Assembly: GCA_963989245.1 (NCBI GenBank)
Contig: OZ022340.1
Location: 35,699,002-35,763,001, forward strand
From: Nansenia antarctica
Lineage: Eukaryota > Chordata > Actinopteri > Argentiniformes > Microstomatidae
Length of the DNA: 64,000 nucleotides
Direction of reading: 5' to 3'
Shown piece by piece: positions 1 to 10,811 of the stretch (positions within the stretch are counted from its first letter, which is position 1; each line of letters starts with the position of its first letter). A program made the translations under genes and the position numbers. The notes beneath the pieces were generated by a model that worked only from the letters and a program-made list of their open reading frames with translations, did not search any database and had not been told where the DNA came from.

Positions 1-326
1 CAGCGAGCAGGATCGGTGTTGTAAGGATCCTCGATGGCTGTAGCCAGCAGTGCTATTTCTTCTGCTATGCTAGCTGCTGCGGGGGCCTCGCGCTCTGCTT
101 CAGACTGGGGGAGAGATGAGGCGGCCTCCTCCCGCCGGTTGTCCTCTTCGGCTGGGTTCACCACCTGTGCTTGAGATGGTGTGGGAGACGCTGAAGCATC
201 TACGACTGGTTTGAAAAACCCAGTAAGTTTCGGAGTGTTTCTCAGTGTCTCCCTTTCGCGTTCCACTTTTTCATTTTTCTTTTTTCTTTTTTGCGCTCCA
301 CTCCCGTAATTCCTCCTGTCCGCCAT
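1..326 (-). CDS. hAT-type transposase, N-terminal part (runs off the left edge)
   Basis: An open frame runs from an ATG at 326 to base 1 without a stop, about 108 codons. It starts MADRRNYGSGAQKRKKK and continues through a lysine/glutamate-rich stretch to PKLTGFFKP. A short 'SGAQKRKKK' basic start followed by 'L..FF' is the usual beginning of ZMYM/ZNF862-like hAT transposases in fish genomes (established knowledge). The rest, with the BED/TTF zinc finger, DDE core and hAT dimerisation domain, would lie left of the window. The hAT terminus at 694 lies upstream of this start, in the right orientation for the 5' end of the same element. Whether the full gene is intact cannot be judged. The N-terminal extension is low-complexity, so a host protein is possible. 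Confidence 0.55.
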   Translation of the reverse strand, partial: MADRRNYGSGAQKRKKKNEKVERERETLRNTPKLTGFFKPVVDASASPTPSQAQVVNPAEEDNRREEAASSLPQSEAEREAPAAASIAEEIALLATAIEDPYNTDPAR

Positions 327-694
327 GATCATGACATTGACAATCGCGCCACCAAAGATTATGCCCTGCCCCCTGCCCTGCGCGTGACGCGTCGATGTAA
401 ACCTCTCCATTGGCCTAAATATATAATTAAACAAATTAAAACACCTCATTCGTCAGAGCGTCCAGTAGGAATAGTGATAGGGGCTGTATTTCCATGCCCG
501 CGGGGGAGGGGGGGGGGCTGTATTTCCGTGCCCTGCGCTGCGACAAAACAATTTTTTCCAATTTGAACGTAATTTATGAATTCAAAATCAAAGAGCAAAT
601 ATTTATTCATACATTTGGATTTATTTTGGGGCCCCTTGTAGCCCGGGGCCCCTGGGCTCAAGCCCAGGGTAGCCCATGCATAAGTCCGGCCCTG
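1..694 (-). mobile_element. hAT DNA transposon, 5' end (partial)
   Basis: Read on the minus strand, the element begins at 694 with CAGGGCCGGACTTATGCATG, a typical hAT terminus (CAGGG...). A GC-rich leader containing a self-complementary CCTGGGCTTGAGCCCAGG follows, then an AT-rich stretch and the transposase ATG at 326. The outer flank is an ACT microsatellite, so no target duplication can be read. Confidence 0.55.

Positions 695-792
<98 letters not shown>
695..792. repeat. (ACT)n microsatellite
   Basis: About 98 bp of uninterrupted ACT trinucleotide directly abutting the hAT end at 694. The 793-1,180 stretch after it is AT-rich, with a CA array at 1,025-1,074 and repeated TAGCTAGC/TTATTGATTG words. 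I see no gene in it; it may hold the promoter of the integrase gene that starts at 1,181. Confidence 0.9.
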
Positions 793-1022
793 AGAGAACT
801 ACTAGAGAACTACTACAGATAACCCTATCATTTCCTTTTATATGTTACTCTTATATTGTGCTTGTATTGTAAATTGTTTTATTTTAGATTGTGATTTATT
901 TCGAACTAGCTATCTAACTTGGATAGCTAGCTGTTATTAGTTAGTCAAATTGTAGTGATTTATTTCTAGTTAGCCATTTATTGATTGCTTACTAGTTAAT
1001 TAAATTGTTTTTTTTATCTGTT

Positions 1023-1024
<2 letters not shown>

Positions 1025-1074
<50 letters not shown>
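1025..1074. repeat. (CA)n microsatellite
   Basis: About 50 bp of uninterrupted CA dinucleotide upstream of the integrase gene. Confidence 0.9.
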
Positions 1075-1076
<2 letters not shown>

Positions 1077-1180
1077 TTACCTCAGGGCATTGATAGCTAG
1101 CTTTCCAACCATTTATTGATTGTTTTCTAGTGAAATCTGTTTTAATATATATATACACAATTATTATACATATAATAGAT

Positions 1181-4100
1181 ATGGCATCCTATACCAGCCA
1201 CAGTGAAATTTTCTTATATCTGTCCAAACCCCAGTTCCAGGAGGATATGTCTGCGGTGAAGAAGCGTTCTCTCCGGAGAGTAGCTGAGAAATACATGCTT
1301 CAGGGTAAGATTTGTTAAATTAACCCATAAAGCAATAAAGTAGTGTACTACTGTAAAAAAACTACAACAAAAAAAACATTATTTAACAAGTCCTGGTCTC
1401 TTTTCTCTAATCCTTTTGATGTTGTAGATGGTCGCATGTATTTGAGGCCCAAGAATGGACAGCCACCAAGGAGGGTCATCATGTCAGACGAGGAAAGGGA
1501 GGCAGTGCTGACCGAGATCCATGCCGGTCACTTCGGAGTGAAGCGCATGATTGGCAAGATTAATCAGTGCTTCTTCTGGCTTGGCATTGTGAAGGATGTG
1601 GAAGACTGGGCAAGCAAATCTATTATTTCTTTAGTTAGTTTTTATGTTTTACAAACAGTAGCAAGATTGTATTTTACACACAGATAATATTCATTCATTC
1701 ATTCATTCACATTTCATTTCAACTTGCACTATACTGTTTGTTTCAAGGTCCGTATCTGCGTGGCTTGCCAGAGGTTTGAGAAGGTGAAGACTGAAGCCCC
1801 TGAGCTGAAGAGCATCAAGCCTGTTTCATCGTGGTACATGATTGGTGAGTTCTACACTTTTATATCCCAATTATTTTTTTGGGTTTTGACTTGTTTCCCA
1901 CCATGCTTTCTTTCAGTATGCTCTTTTAGTGTGAATGTTTTACTTCCGCTTGTCCAATGTTAGAGTATGCCAACACATTTTTCTTGCTAGGTGTGGACCT
2001 CATCGGACCGTTCAAGGCCTCATCCAGGAATGGCAATCGCTACTGCCTCACAGCGACAGATTACTTCACCATGTGGGTGGAGGCCATTCCTATCCAGGTG
2101 TGTTATATCTGTGTTTAGTGTTGTTTTCTCAAATATAATGATCATGACCATGCTTTTTAAAATGCTTGAATGTATTGTACTTGAACAGTTCATCACCATG
2201 TATCCCAATTTCGAGAGCAATTCCCATATCCAACATCATGTCAGACCCATCAATGCCCCTGGAGGCACAAAGGCTGGACGAATGGGCAGCCAAGAACAAA
2301 ATGACACTCAATGGGAAAAAGTCGGTTGAGCTGCGCATTATGTTTTGCCCGGAACCCACCACAACCTCCCCTGCTGATGCTGGGGGGACAGGAAGTACCT
2401 GTTGTGGAAACAACAAAGTATCTGGGATACCATCTGGATCAAAAGCTGACTGGAGATGTGCACATTGAGAAGGCAATAAAAACTGCCTCCAAGCGGCTGC
2501 ACTATCTCACGGTCATGGCAAGACACGTTCTACCTGCGGATGACCTCATTACCATCTACACCACTCTCATCAGGCCGTGTCTGGAATACAGTTCAGTGCT
2601 CTTGGTGGGCTGTCTAAAAAACAACAGGCTGAGCTAGAGCGAGTCCAGACATGTGCCTGCAGAATCATCAGAAGGAGAGCTGGTGAGATCTCACAACCCC
2701 TACCATCACTCCAGACAAGGAGGGAGGAGGCCGCAGTGAAGCTGGTCAGGAACATGCATGACGAGCAACACCCTCTGCATGACCTGCTACCTCCAACACG
2801 AGGCAGCTGCACTGCCAGGACACTGAGGAACCAGCACAAGCTGGCTGAACCAAAGGCCAAAACCAGCAGGCTGAAAAACTCAACCCTGCATACTGCAGTT
2901 AGACTGTACAATGACAATATCTAGACTCACACATAATACAGCATGGCTACCATGACTGCTACCTGCCCTTGCTTTGCCGCCTTGAAATATTTTTAAACTT
3001 TAAAATTGTTGTGTAATTGTTGTGCTGCTAATATTGTGTGTCATATCTATGTAAGTTCTGCAGTTTTTCAGTGGGGCCTTGGCTCCACTGCAAGCATGAA
3101 TTAATAAAATCAAATCAAATCAAATCAAATCAATTTTCATCTTAAAATTAACATTATAACGTATTAATATAATAGTACCATATCCTGTGTGTATACACTG
3201 CTAGGACAAGACGGCAGTGGCAACATCCCAGGCCCTGATAGACATCTTCCACACCCATGGTGCGCCGGAGGTCATCCTGACTGACCAGGGCAGAGAGTTC
3301 TGGAACAAGGTCATGTACTTGCTAAAACATATGATCTTGTAACAGTTATGGACATAATTGTATGGACAAAACTAATGACGTCTGTCTTATTTTCTTTTTT
3401 TAGGTCAACCAGATGTTGTTTGAGAAGTGGGGGATGAAGCACCGGATTACCTCTGCCTACCATCCCCAGACCAACGGACTGGACGAGCGGACCTATCAAA
3501 CACTGAAGAGGGCTATCGGGAAATCTCTGGATGGGCACCAGGAACGGTGGGAGGACAACCTTAAGGTAATCCTTTTCGCACATAACACCAGCGTCCAGGC
3601 CTCCACCAAGTACTCGCCCTACCGCCTGATGTACGGTCGGGAGCCACGGCTGTCCTCTGAGGTATGTCAACTCTTGATATTATTGTTCTTATAATATATA
3701 ATTTGTTTTGCAAATTGATTCTCAATATAAGCAAAAAATAAAACACTAACTCTATGCAAATGTATGTATTGCGTATCTCTATTTGCCTCTCATTTCAGAT
3801 CACAGGCGACCATCCTTTTGTGGAGGTGGACGAGATTGATGAAGACACCGCTGCAGACTATCTCCACGCCAGGGCTGAGAAGGATGAGGAGGTCTTTGAC
3901 AAGGTGAAAGATATTACACAACTATATACTGAACAACCACCTGAGTGATGCTAAGTAACTGCTAAAGCAATAACAATGCCTCAGCAATATACAGAGCTAT
4001 ACTGCACAACAGAGAATTACAATCTCTTCTGCTTCGCTTTTTCTTCAACGATCAAGGTGCGACTCAACGTGGAGAAGGCCCAGGAGAAACAGCGGGAAAG

Positions 4101-5509
4101 CTACCGGAGGAGGATCAAGAAGGGAACCAAGCGGTTTGAGATCCTCCCGGGCATGGAGGTCCTGAAGAAGGATGAGAGGAAACGTGGGAGACCTGGTCGC
4201 ACAATGGACCCAGACTGGCCAACTAAGTACCGGTAAATGTTAGACTTTTAAGAATATTCAGAATGAGAGGGTGATGTGTGATGTCCAATTTTGCCATTAT
4301 TAATGCATATTTTCTTCAGGGTGACTGAGGTTGGGGACAACTATTTAATGCAGTTGGAGACCTTGGATGGCCAACAACTGGGAACCAAAACCCCCTATGC
4401 CTCAGTGAAGCCTCTGCGGAAGAGTAAGTGTAACATACAGTTCACATTTGAAAGTTAATGTAATGTGGAACTGTATTTTTTTTTACCACAAGATGTCATT
4501 CTAAAATTGTTTTGTTGATTGACTTAAGGATTCCGAGCCTGCCCGCCCACTCAGAAAGCTGTGTCCCATCCACCGGAGCCAGTGTGTTCTGATGACCCGG
4601 AGTGGGACTCACTTCAGGTACACTTAAAAATCCTAGCTTCATTCATTTTAAATAATCAAAATTCCAATGGCTGAATACTGTAACATGACAGTCCCTTTAA
4701 CCCAACATCATTATGTTTTTTAGGCACCATCTCAGCTGCTAGATGTCATCACAGATGTTCAGCTGGGGCGGGCCTGTCCAGCTTTACCTAGCAGGTTGGA
4801 GGTGCTTAGGCCTTTCGTTCTGAAACCCAATTGTTGGCTGGATGATCTCTCCATTGACCATGCTCAGGCTCTTTTACAGGCTCAACATCCCCATGTAGGA
4901 GGCCTCTACGCCACAACGTCCCTCTCCCTCCTCTCCTCCGTGCCTGCATCAACCCTGGGGTTTGTTCAGATTGTAAATGTTTGTTCAAATCACTGGGTTA
5001 CGGTAAGTAACATCGGCTGCAGGGTAGGTACTGTTAACGTTTATGACTCCTCTGGTCACAGGTCGACCGAGGAGTTCATTTCACAAATAACAGGTCTCCT
5101 CTCTTTTTCAGGTCCCAAGGTCCTTCTGCAGTGGCCTGATGTCCAGCAGCAGAGAGGCAGCTCAGACTGTGGGCTGTTTGCTATTGCGAACAGTCTCACA
5201 CGCTGCAGAGGTGAGGACCCAGCAAGCATGGAATCTAATCAGTCTGCTATGCGTCACCACCTCTTTTGCTTTCAGGCTGGGCACCTGAAACCATTCCCCA
5301 GCTCCATACGGTGTCCACGCACGGCCCAGTCAGTGTACACTATGGACGTTAGTGTGCACTGCATCTGCAGGAGGACCATCCGGACGAGAGGACCAGAGCC
5401 TCTGGTATCCTGCAGGAGGTGTTTAAAGTGTTTCCATTTGTCTTGTGTGTCAATTAATATGATGTTTCATGATGAATTTGTTTGTACTGTTTGTAAAGTT
5501 GTTTTTTAA
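1181..5509 (+). CDS. Multi-exon integrase / Ulp1-like protease / PHD-finger protein
   Basis: I join 11 exons: 1181-1304, 1428-1609, 1748-1844, 1991-2097, 3205-3309, 3404-3661, 3799-3903, 4057-4232, 4320-4423, 4529-4617, 4724-5509. They total 2,133 nt, all phases agree and there is no internal stop, so about 710 aa. Introns are GT-AG except intron 2, which reads GC-AG (donor GCAAG at 1610). Domains: integrase zinc finger (H73/H76, C106/C109); DDE core with D137, D197 and E233, exactly 35 residues between the last two (DQGREF, HPQTNGLDE); a C-terminal integrase module (VTEVGDNYLMQL) near 385-420; Ulp1/C48 protease with H539, D557, Q592 and C598 (SSDCGLF); a C4HC3 PHD finger about 662-706. The integrase is Ty3/gypsy- or Ginger-type, but the introns and the lack of RT argue for a Ginger-like DNA transposon or a domesticated derivative. 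A LINE lies in intron 4 without harming any exon. I saw no terminal inverted repeats. Exon limits are my reading and need transcript support. Confidence 0.8.
2211..3133 (+). pseudogene. LINE-B fragment (3' part of RT ORF) inside intron 4
   Basis: A 5'-truncated non-LTR retrotransposon lying in intron 4 of the integrase gene. It encodes the region after the RT catalytic motif (AIPISNIMSD, KYLGYHLDQKLTGDVHIEKA, TTLIRPCLEYSS, RIIRRRAGEISQPL) with frameshifts, ends in a stop near 2,923, and has a 3' UTR with an (AATCA)n tail at about 3,107-3,133. It closely matches the longer minus-strand copy at 8,956-10,690. The clade is probably CR1/L2/Rex-like (Jockey group); I cannot fix it by eye. Confidence 0.75.
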
Positions 5510-5589
5510 GTATTTTCCAGATTGTACCCAGATAGCCCTGCTACGTCCTCCGTGAGGACCGTTCCCCTGTACATAAGTCCCTGTCCAGC

Positions 5590-5823
5590 CCTGCTACATC
5601 CTCCGTGAGGACCACCTCTACCACATCCTCCGTGAGGACCACCTCTACCACATCCTCCGAGAGGACCACCTCTACCACATCCTCCGTGAGGACCACCTCT
5701 ACCACATCCTCCGTGAGGACCACCTCCTCCGTGAGGACCACCTCAACCTCCTCCGTGAGGACCACCTCAACCTCCTCCGTGAGGACCACCTCTACCTCCT
5801 CCGTGAGGACCACCTCTACCTCA
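5590..5823. repeat. 27-bp minisatellite (CCTCCGTGAGGACCAC core)
   Basis: About nine degenerate copies of a unit with core CCTCCGTGAGGACCACCTC plus spacers of variable length, starting 80 bp after the PHD-finger stop codon. Both strands stay open through it (threonine/serine-rich or valine/glutamate-rich), a by-product of unit length. It may lie in the 3' UTR of the integrase gene. Confidence 0.85.
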
Positions 5824-5930
5824 GGCTACTGCAAGTATGAGCCACAATTACATCATTGTTATTTTTAAATGTTCATATTGATTGTTTCATTACTAATACA
5901 TTGAATGTATGCTCTCATTCATTCACACAG

Positions 5931-5997
5931 CACCAAGATGTTTGGACAAAATTACATCTGGACAGTTACCTTTCATCCCCATCCACCCAGTACACTG
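5931..5997 (+). other. Possible 3' extra exon of the integrase gene (speculative)
   Basis: A 67-bp segment preceded by a pyrimidine-rich TTCACACAG acceptor and followed by GTAAGT. Another acceptor-like CTCAACAG precedes 6,122. Either could be an untranslated or alternative 3' exon. There is no coding evidence. Confidence 0.15.
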
Positions 5998-6149
5998 GTA
6001 AGTCACATTGAATAGGGATTATTTAGAAATGTATTTACTCACAAAATGTTATTTTGACTGTACATATCTGTGCTTGTTTGTGTGTTTACACTAACAAGAT
6101 GGTTATTGCTTACCTCAACAGGAGAGCTGATTGGTGTGATGTTACCTAA

Positions 6150-6592
6150 CCCCCCAGATGTTACCCACCAACCCTCTAGATGTTACCCCCAACCCTCCAG
6201 ATGTTATCCCCTAACCTACCAGATGTTACCCCCAACCCTCCAGATGTTCCCCCTAACCTCCCAGATGTTACCTCAACCCTCCAGATGTTACCCCTAACCT
6301 CCCAGATGTTACCCCCTAACCTCCCAGATGTTACCCCCAACCCTCCAGATGTTACCCCTAACCTTCCAGATGTTACCCCCTAACCTCCCAGATGTTACCC
6401 CCTAACCTCCCAGATGTTACCCCCTAACCTCATTGATGTTACCCCCTAACCTCCCAGATGTTCCCCCTAACCTCCCAGATGTTCCCCCCTAACCCCCCAG
6501 ATGTTACCTAACCTCCCAGATGTTCCCCCCTAACCCCCCAGATGTTACCTAACCCTCCAGATGTTACTCCCTAACGCCCCAGCTGTTACCCC
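6150..6592. repeat. 22-bp minisatellite (CCAGATGTTACCCCCTAACCTC)
   Basis: About 20 imperfect copies of a unit near CCAGATGTTACCCCCTAACC. A related GTTACTCCCTAAC word reappears at 7,874, just past the LINE insertion. Confidence 0.9.
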
Positions 6593-6663
6593 CTTTACAT
6601 TATTATTACTTACTTTACTTATTTGACTTTATTCTATTATTGTTGAATTTGTGAATGATATGT

Positions 6664-7873
6664 GGAATGGAATGGAATGGACTTTATTTGTCATTGCTAC
6701 AGTACAGGTACCAAACAACGAAATTTAGGAGGGGTGGCTCCCCTGGTGTTAGGAAAGGGAAAAAAATAAATAAATAGAAAAAGCATAAAATCACAAGAAG
6801 GTAGGGAGCTGGTTTACATCAATAAAGGCTATGTACACAATCCACTGTACTATACTGCACAGATAGTCAACTAGGGTTGTCATATTGCACAAAAGTATTT
6901 TTTCACATTATTTTAAAGTGTCACAGTTTGCAGGCTTGAAATGTACATGTTTGTGCCTCAGCACTAGCTGCCATACAATCCGTCCGGACTGTCCTGGGCC
7001 CAGAACTTAGGCCTTTTCTGTGTTCAGGGCCTTGACGGCCCAGTGGTAGAAGCAGTTCTTCAGTCTGTTTGTCTTAGCGGCCGGGGTCCTGTACCTCCTG
7101 TTCGAGGGCAGCCTGACAAAGTGTACGTGCCCAGGGTGGGTCGGATCCCTGGAGATCTTGGAGGCCCTCCTGAGACAGCGTGTGTTGTACAGCTCCTCCA
7201 GAGAGGGGAGGGGGGCGCCGGTGATCTTCTGTGCTGTTCTCACGACTCTCTGTAGCGCGTTTCTCTCCGCTGTTGTGCAGCTGTGGAACCAGTTGCAGAT
7301 GCCGTAGGTGAGGATGCTCTCCACTGCGCCGTGGTAGAAGGCCACCAGTATCTCCTGCTTGTTGTGTTCTTTCCTGAGGCATCTCAGGGTGTATAGCCGC
7401 TGTTGTGCCCTCTTGATGGTGCCTTTTGTGTTGTCCTTCCAGGCCAGGTCATCCCGCATGTGATGTCCCAGGAATCGGAGGGTTGAGACTCTCTCCACGC
7501 TCTCTCCGTCGATGAGCAGGGGCTGGATCTCTGACTTTTTCCTCCTGAAGTCTACGATGAATTCCTGGGTCTTAGACTTGTTTAGCAGCAGGTTGTTAAC
7601 CTTGCACAGCTTGCTCAGTTGCTCTACCTCATCCCTGTACGCCGCCTCGTCCCCCCCCGAGATACATCCCACCACGGTGGTGTCGTCTGCAAACTTTACG
7701 ATGTAGTTGCTGGGGTGGACGGGGGTGAAGTCGTGGGTGTAGAGGTTGTAGAGGATGGGGCTTAGCACGCAGCCCTGGGGGGACCCAGTGCTGAGGCTGA
7801 GGGCTGTGGAGGTGTGGGGGCCCACCCGCCTCTCTGGGGGCGGTCGGTCAGGAAGTCCTTGATCCACGCACTT
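6664..7873 (-). mobile_element. LINE-A, 5'-truncated copy with 3' UTR and (ATTCC)n tail
   Basis: A non-LTR retrotransposon copy. On the minus strand it runs from a truncated RT at 7,873 to a 3' UTR ending AATAAAGTCCATTCCATTCC. The same 3' UTR, with the landmark words CAAACAACGAAATTTAGGAG and GTGGCTCCCCTGGTGTTAGG on the plus strand, recurs at 27,122-27,517 and 53,463-53,808. This is the longest of the three copies. Confidence 0.85.
7007..7867 (-). pseudogene. LINE-A reverse transcriptase, C-terminal 286 aa
   Basis: An open frame of 286 codons starting inside the RT domain: SPQGCVLSPILYNLYTHDF, then FADDTTVVG (catalytic ADD), then the thumb and C-terminal region (RFLGHHMRDDLAW, ESILTYGICNWF, NRRYRTPAAKTNRLKNCFY), ending at a natural-looking stop. 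The frame is intact but lacks the endonuclease and the first RT motifs because of 5' truncation. The FADD and C-terminal motifs resemble L2/Rex-type fish LINEs. The ORF's first methionine is not the real start; coding sequence continues to about 7,873. Confidence 0.8.
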
Positions 7874-8955
7874 GTTACTCCCTAACTATTATTATATACC
7901 TGATTGTAACCTGTACAGTTCTTTTGCAAACGTTATCCCCCTGATGAATTCCCCCTTATGAATTTTCAAAGTGTTGTGTATATATATAAAGTTTATTCCG
8001 TTTTCTGAATCAGTGTGGACTCGTGGTGTGTTTGTTCATCGTCTGACATTGGTCTCCCACCCTATTTGGGTGGATCCACGTTTTATTACAATATCAACTA
8101 CTATACTAGTCCAAAAGTTACATATGACTGTACTTATTATAACTGTACATGTCCTATTCTAATGGATCTTGAACGAAACGCGCATTTTTAAATTAAGTTG
8201 AATTGCTGTGCATTGTTTTAGGATGCTTAGTCCCTAAGGCTCAAGTTGCGTTTGCAACTTTATGAGAAATGATCTGCCGATCAGACCTCCGTTTCTTTCT
8301 TTTGAAACCGGGAGCACTTAACCAATAGAGAATATTGCCAACATTGTATTGGACAGGGGGATATGATTTTACCAAGGTCTCCGCCCGAGACATGGGTGCG
8401 CTCCGGGCTCTCTCCCTGCTGATTGCGCGATTTCCTCTGTGTGTGTGTGTGTGTGTGCTGTGCACACTTGCATTTTATAACGTTGTATTTAATAAAGTTT
8501 ATTCCGTTCTGCTTTTATTTGATAGTCAGGGTCTTATAGGGCTCTCCCAACCCGAGGTGCTCTCCGCGCTCTCTTCCTGCTGATTATGGAATTATATTTA
8601 TCACTGCGATGTGGTTTAACTAGCCAACTCCGTACTACGTTAGCGGAGCGAATTACGTGTGAAATGAGCATGCTAGCAGGTGTTTTCATATAAAATGTTA
8701 TATATTATATAGCTGACTAGTGAGCCTGCATCAACCTTAATGCTATTCAAGTGCAAGAAGATTACATTTGTCTTCGCAGTTTAAGATACACACATTAATC
8801 TGCTGCGGTAGTAAACACAGCGCAGTAGAATGACGTCACAGTCGCCACCTAGTCTGGAACGCACGTCGAACGTTCGAACGATTAGCAAACGATTAGCAAG
8901 AGCGTTCGAAACGATTAGGCCTGCCAGGATTTGGCAGTGCCAGGTTTTGGCATGA
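7874..8955. other. Unassigned spacer
   Basis: About 1.1 kb of mixed sequence with a short GT run at 8,439-8,458. Two similar phrases, ATAAAGTTTATTCCGTT, occur at 7,986 and 8,491, and two CTCTCCCTGCTGATT-like words at 8,411 and 8,571, suggesting an old duplication or a short dispersed repeat. No coding region found. Confidence 0.4.
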
Positions 8956-10690
8956 CAGAGCCAAGGCCCCACTGAAAAACTGCAGAACTTACATGACAAG
9001 AGATAATTCATACATGACAAAGAATATTAGCAGCGTACACAACAATTTTAAGGTTAAAAATATTTCAAGGCGGCAAAGCAAGGGCAGGTAGCAGTCATGG
9101 TAGCCATGCTGTGTTTTTTGTGGGTCTAGATACTGTCATTGTACAGCCTAACTGCAGTATGAAGGGTTGAGTTTTTCAGCCTGTTGGTCTTGGCCTTTGG
9201 TTCAGCCAGCTTAAGCTGGTTCCTTAGTGTCCTGGCAGTGCAGCTGCCTCGTGTTGGAGGTAGCAGGTCGTGCAGAGGGTGTTGCTCGTCATGCATGTTC
9301 CTGACCAGCTTCACTGCAGCCTCCTCCCTCCTGATCTGGAGTGATGGTAGGGGTTGTGAGATCTCACCAGCTCTCCTTCTGATGATTCTGCAGGCACGTG
9401 TCTGGACTCGCTCAAGCTCAGCCTGTTGTTTTTTAGAGCAGCCCACCAAGAGCACTGAGCTGTATTCCAGACACGGCCTGATGAGAGTGGTGTAGATGGT
9501 GATGAGGTCACCGCAGGTAGACCGTGTCTTGCCATGACCGTGAGATAGTGCAGCCGCTTGGAGGCAGTTTTTATTGCCTTCTCAATGTGCACATCTCCAG
9601 TCAGCTTTTGATCAAGATGGTATCCCAGATACTTTGTTGTTTCCACAACAGGGGCATCAGCGGGGGAGGTTGTGGTGGGTCCCACATTGAGTGTCATTTT
9701 GTTCTTAGCTGCCCATTCGTCCAGCCTTTGTGCCTCCAGGGGCATTGATGTGTCTGACATGATGTTGGATATGGGAATTGCTCTCGACAGCGCGATGTCA
9801 TCTGCATATCCCACATCAAGAGTGTCCTCAAACATAGCATCCCGGGTGGCCATATAGAGGAGGAAGACATATGGGGAAGCTACCCCCCCTTGTGGCACCC
9901 CAGATGTGACTTCGATCCAGGGGCTATGAGCCCCATTTGCCACCACTCTTTGTCTCCTCCCTGTGATGTAGCTGTGTATCCAGGCTGTCAGAGATGGGCA
10001 CAGTAACAAGTCCAGTATGTTTTGCATCAGGGTCCCGTGGTCAATTTGGTCAAACGCCTTTGACATATCTGCCAACAGTACTCTCACCATTGTTGGTTTG
10101 GAATCGGTTTCAGTGAGCCAGGTGTGCATTGCTCTAACTAAAGCCGTTGTGGTGCTGTGCTTGGGTAGATATGCATATTGTTTTTTTGCACACGTTGAGC
10201 ACTGTGGAAATGAGCTTTTTCAAGACAAATCATTCTATTGTTTTCCCTACACAAGAGGTTAGGGAGATGGGACGCCAGTCTGAGATTGAGCCAGGGTCTT
10301 GGCCTTTGGGTATGGGACAGACATTTGACTCTTTCCATATATCGGGGACACACCCCTGTTGGTAAGAGCAGTTGGCCAGATGTGTGATGACCGGAGCCAG
10401 GTCCTCTGCCAGTTCTTTAAGCAGCCAGGTTGGAATACCGTCCGGCCCACTTGCTTTCCGGGGGTCCAGCTGAGTAAGGGCTAGCTTCATCTCACCTATG
10501 CTACAGATGTCACTTTGAGTGGGGGGTCCGGGTAATGGGAAAACACAGTAGGGCGTTGTTTTAGTCCATGACTTGGCAAAGAAGTTGTTCAGCGCTTCTG
10601 CAACTGTGTTTTCTTCAACTCCCTGTATTGTAATTATTGCATCTGTGTTTGGTTTTGAACACAGGATAAGTGGTTTTGAGGTGATAGTTT
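8956..10690 (-). mobile_element. LINE-B, longer copy
   Basis: The same family as the intron-4 LINE at 2,211-3,133. On the minus strand it starts in the linker before the RT, around 10,690, and ends in a truncated 3' UTR near 8,956 (GAGCCAAGGCCCCACTGAA on the plus strand). The 3' (AATCA)n tail of the other copy is missing, so this one is cut at both ends. Confidence 0.8.
9126..10660 (-). pseudogene. LINE-B reverse transcriptase, frameshifted
   Basis: RT motifs appear in order on the minus strand: RKASGPDGIPTWLLKEL and SDWRPISLTSCVGKTIE (10,230-10,490), a shift, then VRVLLADMSKAFDQIDHG, SGVPQGGVASPYVFLLYMA and GYADDIALS (9,760-10,100), a small deletion, then KYLGYHLDQKLTGDVHIEKA and further shifts into the terminal frame at 9,126-9,455. 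At least three frame breaks make it non-functional. The catalytic YADD is retained. No endonuclease domain is visible. Confidence 0.8.
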
Positions 10691-10811
10691 GATTTTGGTA
10701 GGAAAGTCTGGGGTTTTGTGAATGTAGTTAGAATTTTTGGATTTGTGTTTAAGGTTTTGAGAAAATGGGTGGAGGTTTCAAGAAATGTGTTTAAGCAACT
10801 GAGAAAAACTG
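10691..10811. mobile_element. Terminal fragment of the DD35E transposon family
   Basis: Ends in GCAACTGAGAAAAACTGTA, which matches the terminal inverted repeat of the DD35E pair at 27,759-32,808 (AATTGAGAAAAACTGTA) with TA at the tip. Only one end is seen, so it is a fragment or a very short deletion derivative. Confidence 0.4.

Noticed and set aside
6563..7890. GTTACTCCCTAAC on both sides of LINE-A copy 1 as a long target duplication
   Set aside because: The left copy lies about 100 bp from the LINE tail and the intervening flanks do not match; it is part of the minisatellite.
8241..8583. ORFs of 74-82 codons around a GT run
   Set aside because: No domain, no splice context and a microsatellite within; treated as chance.
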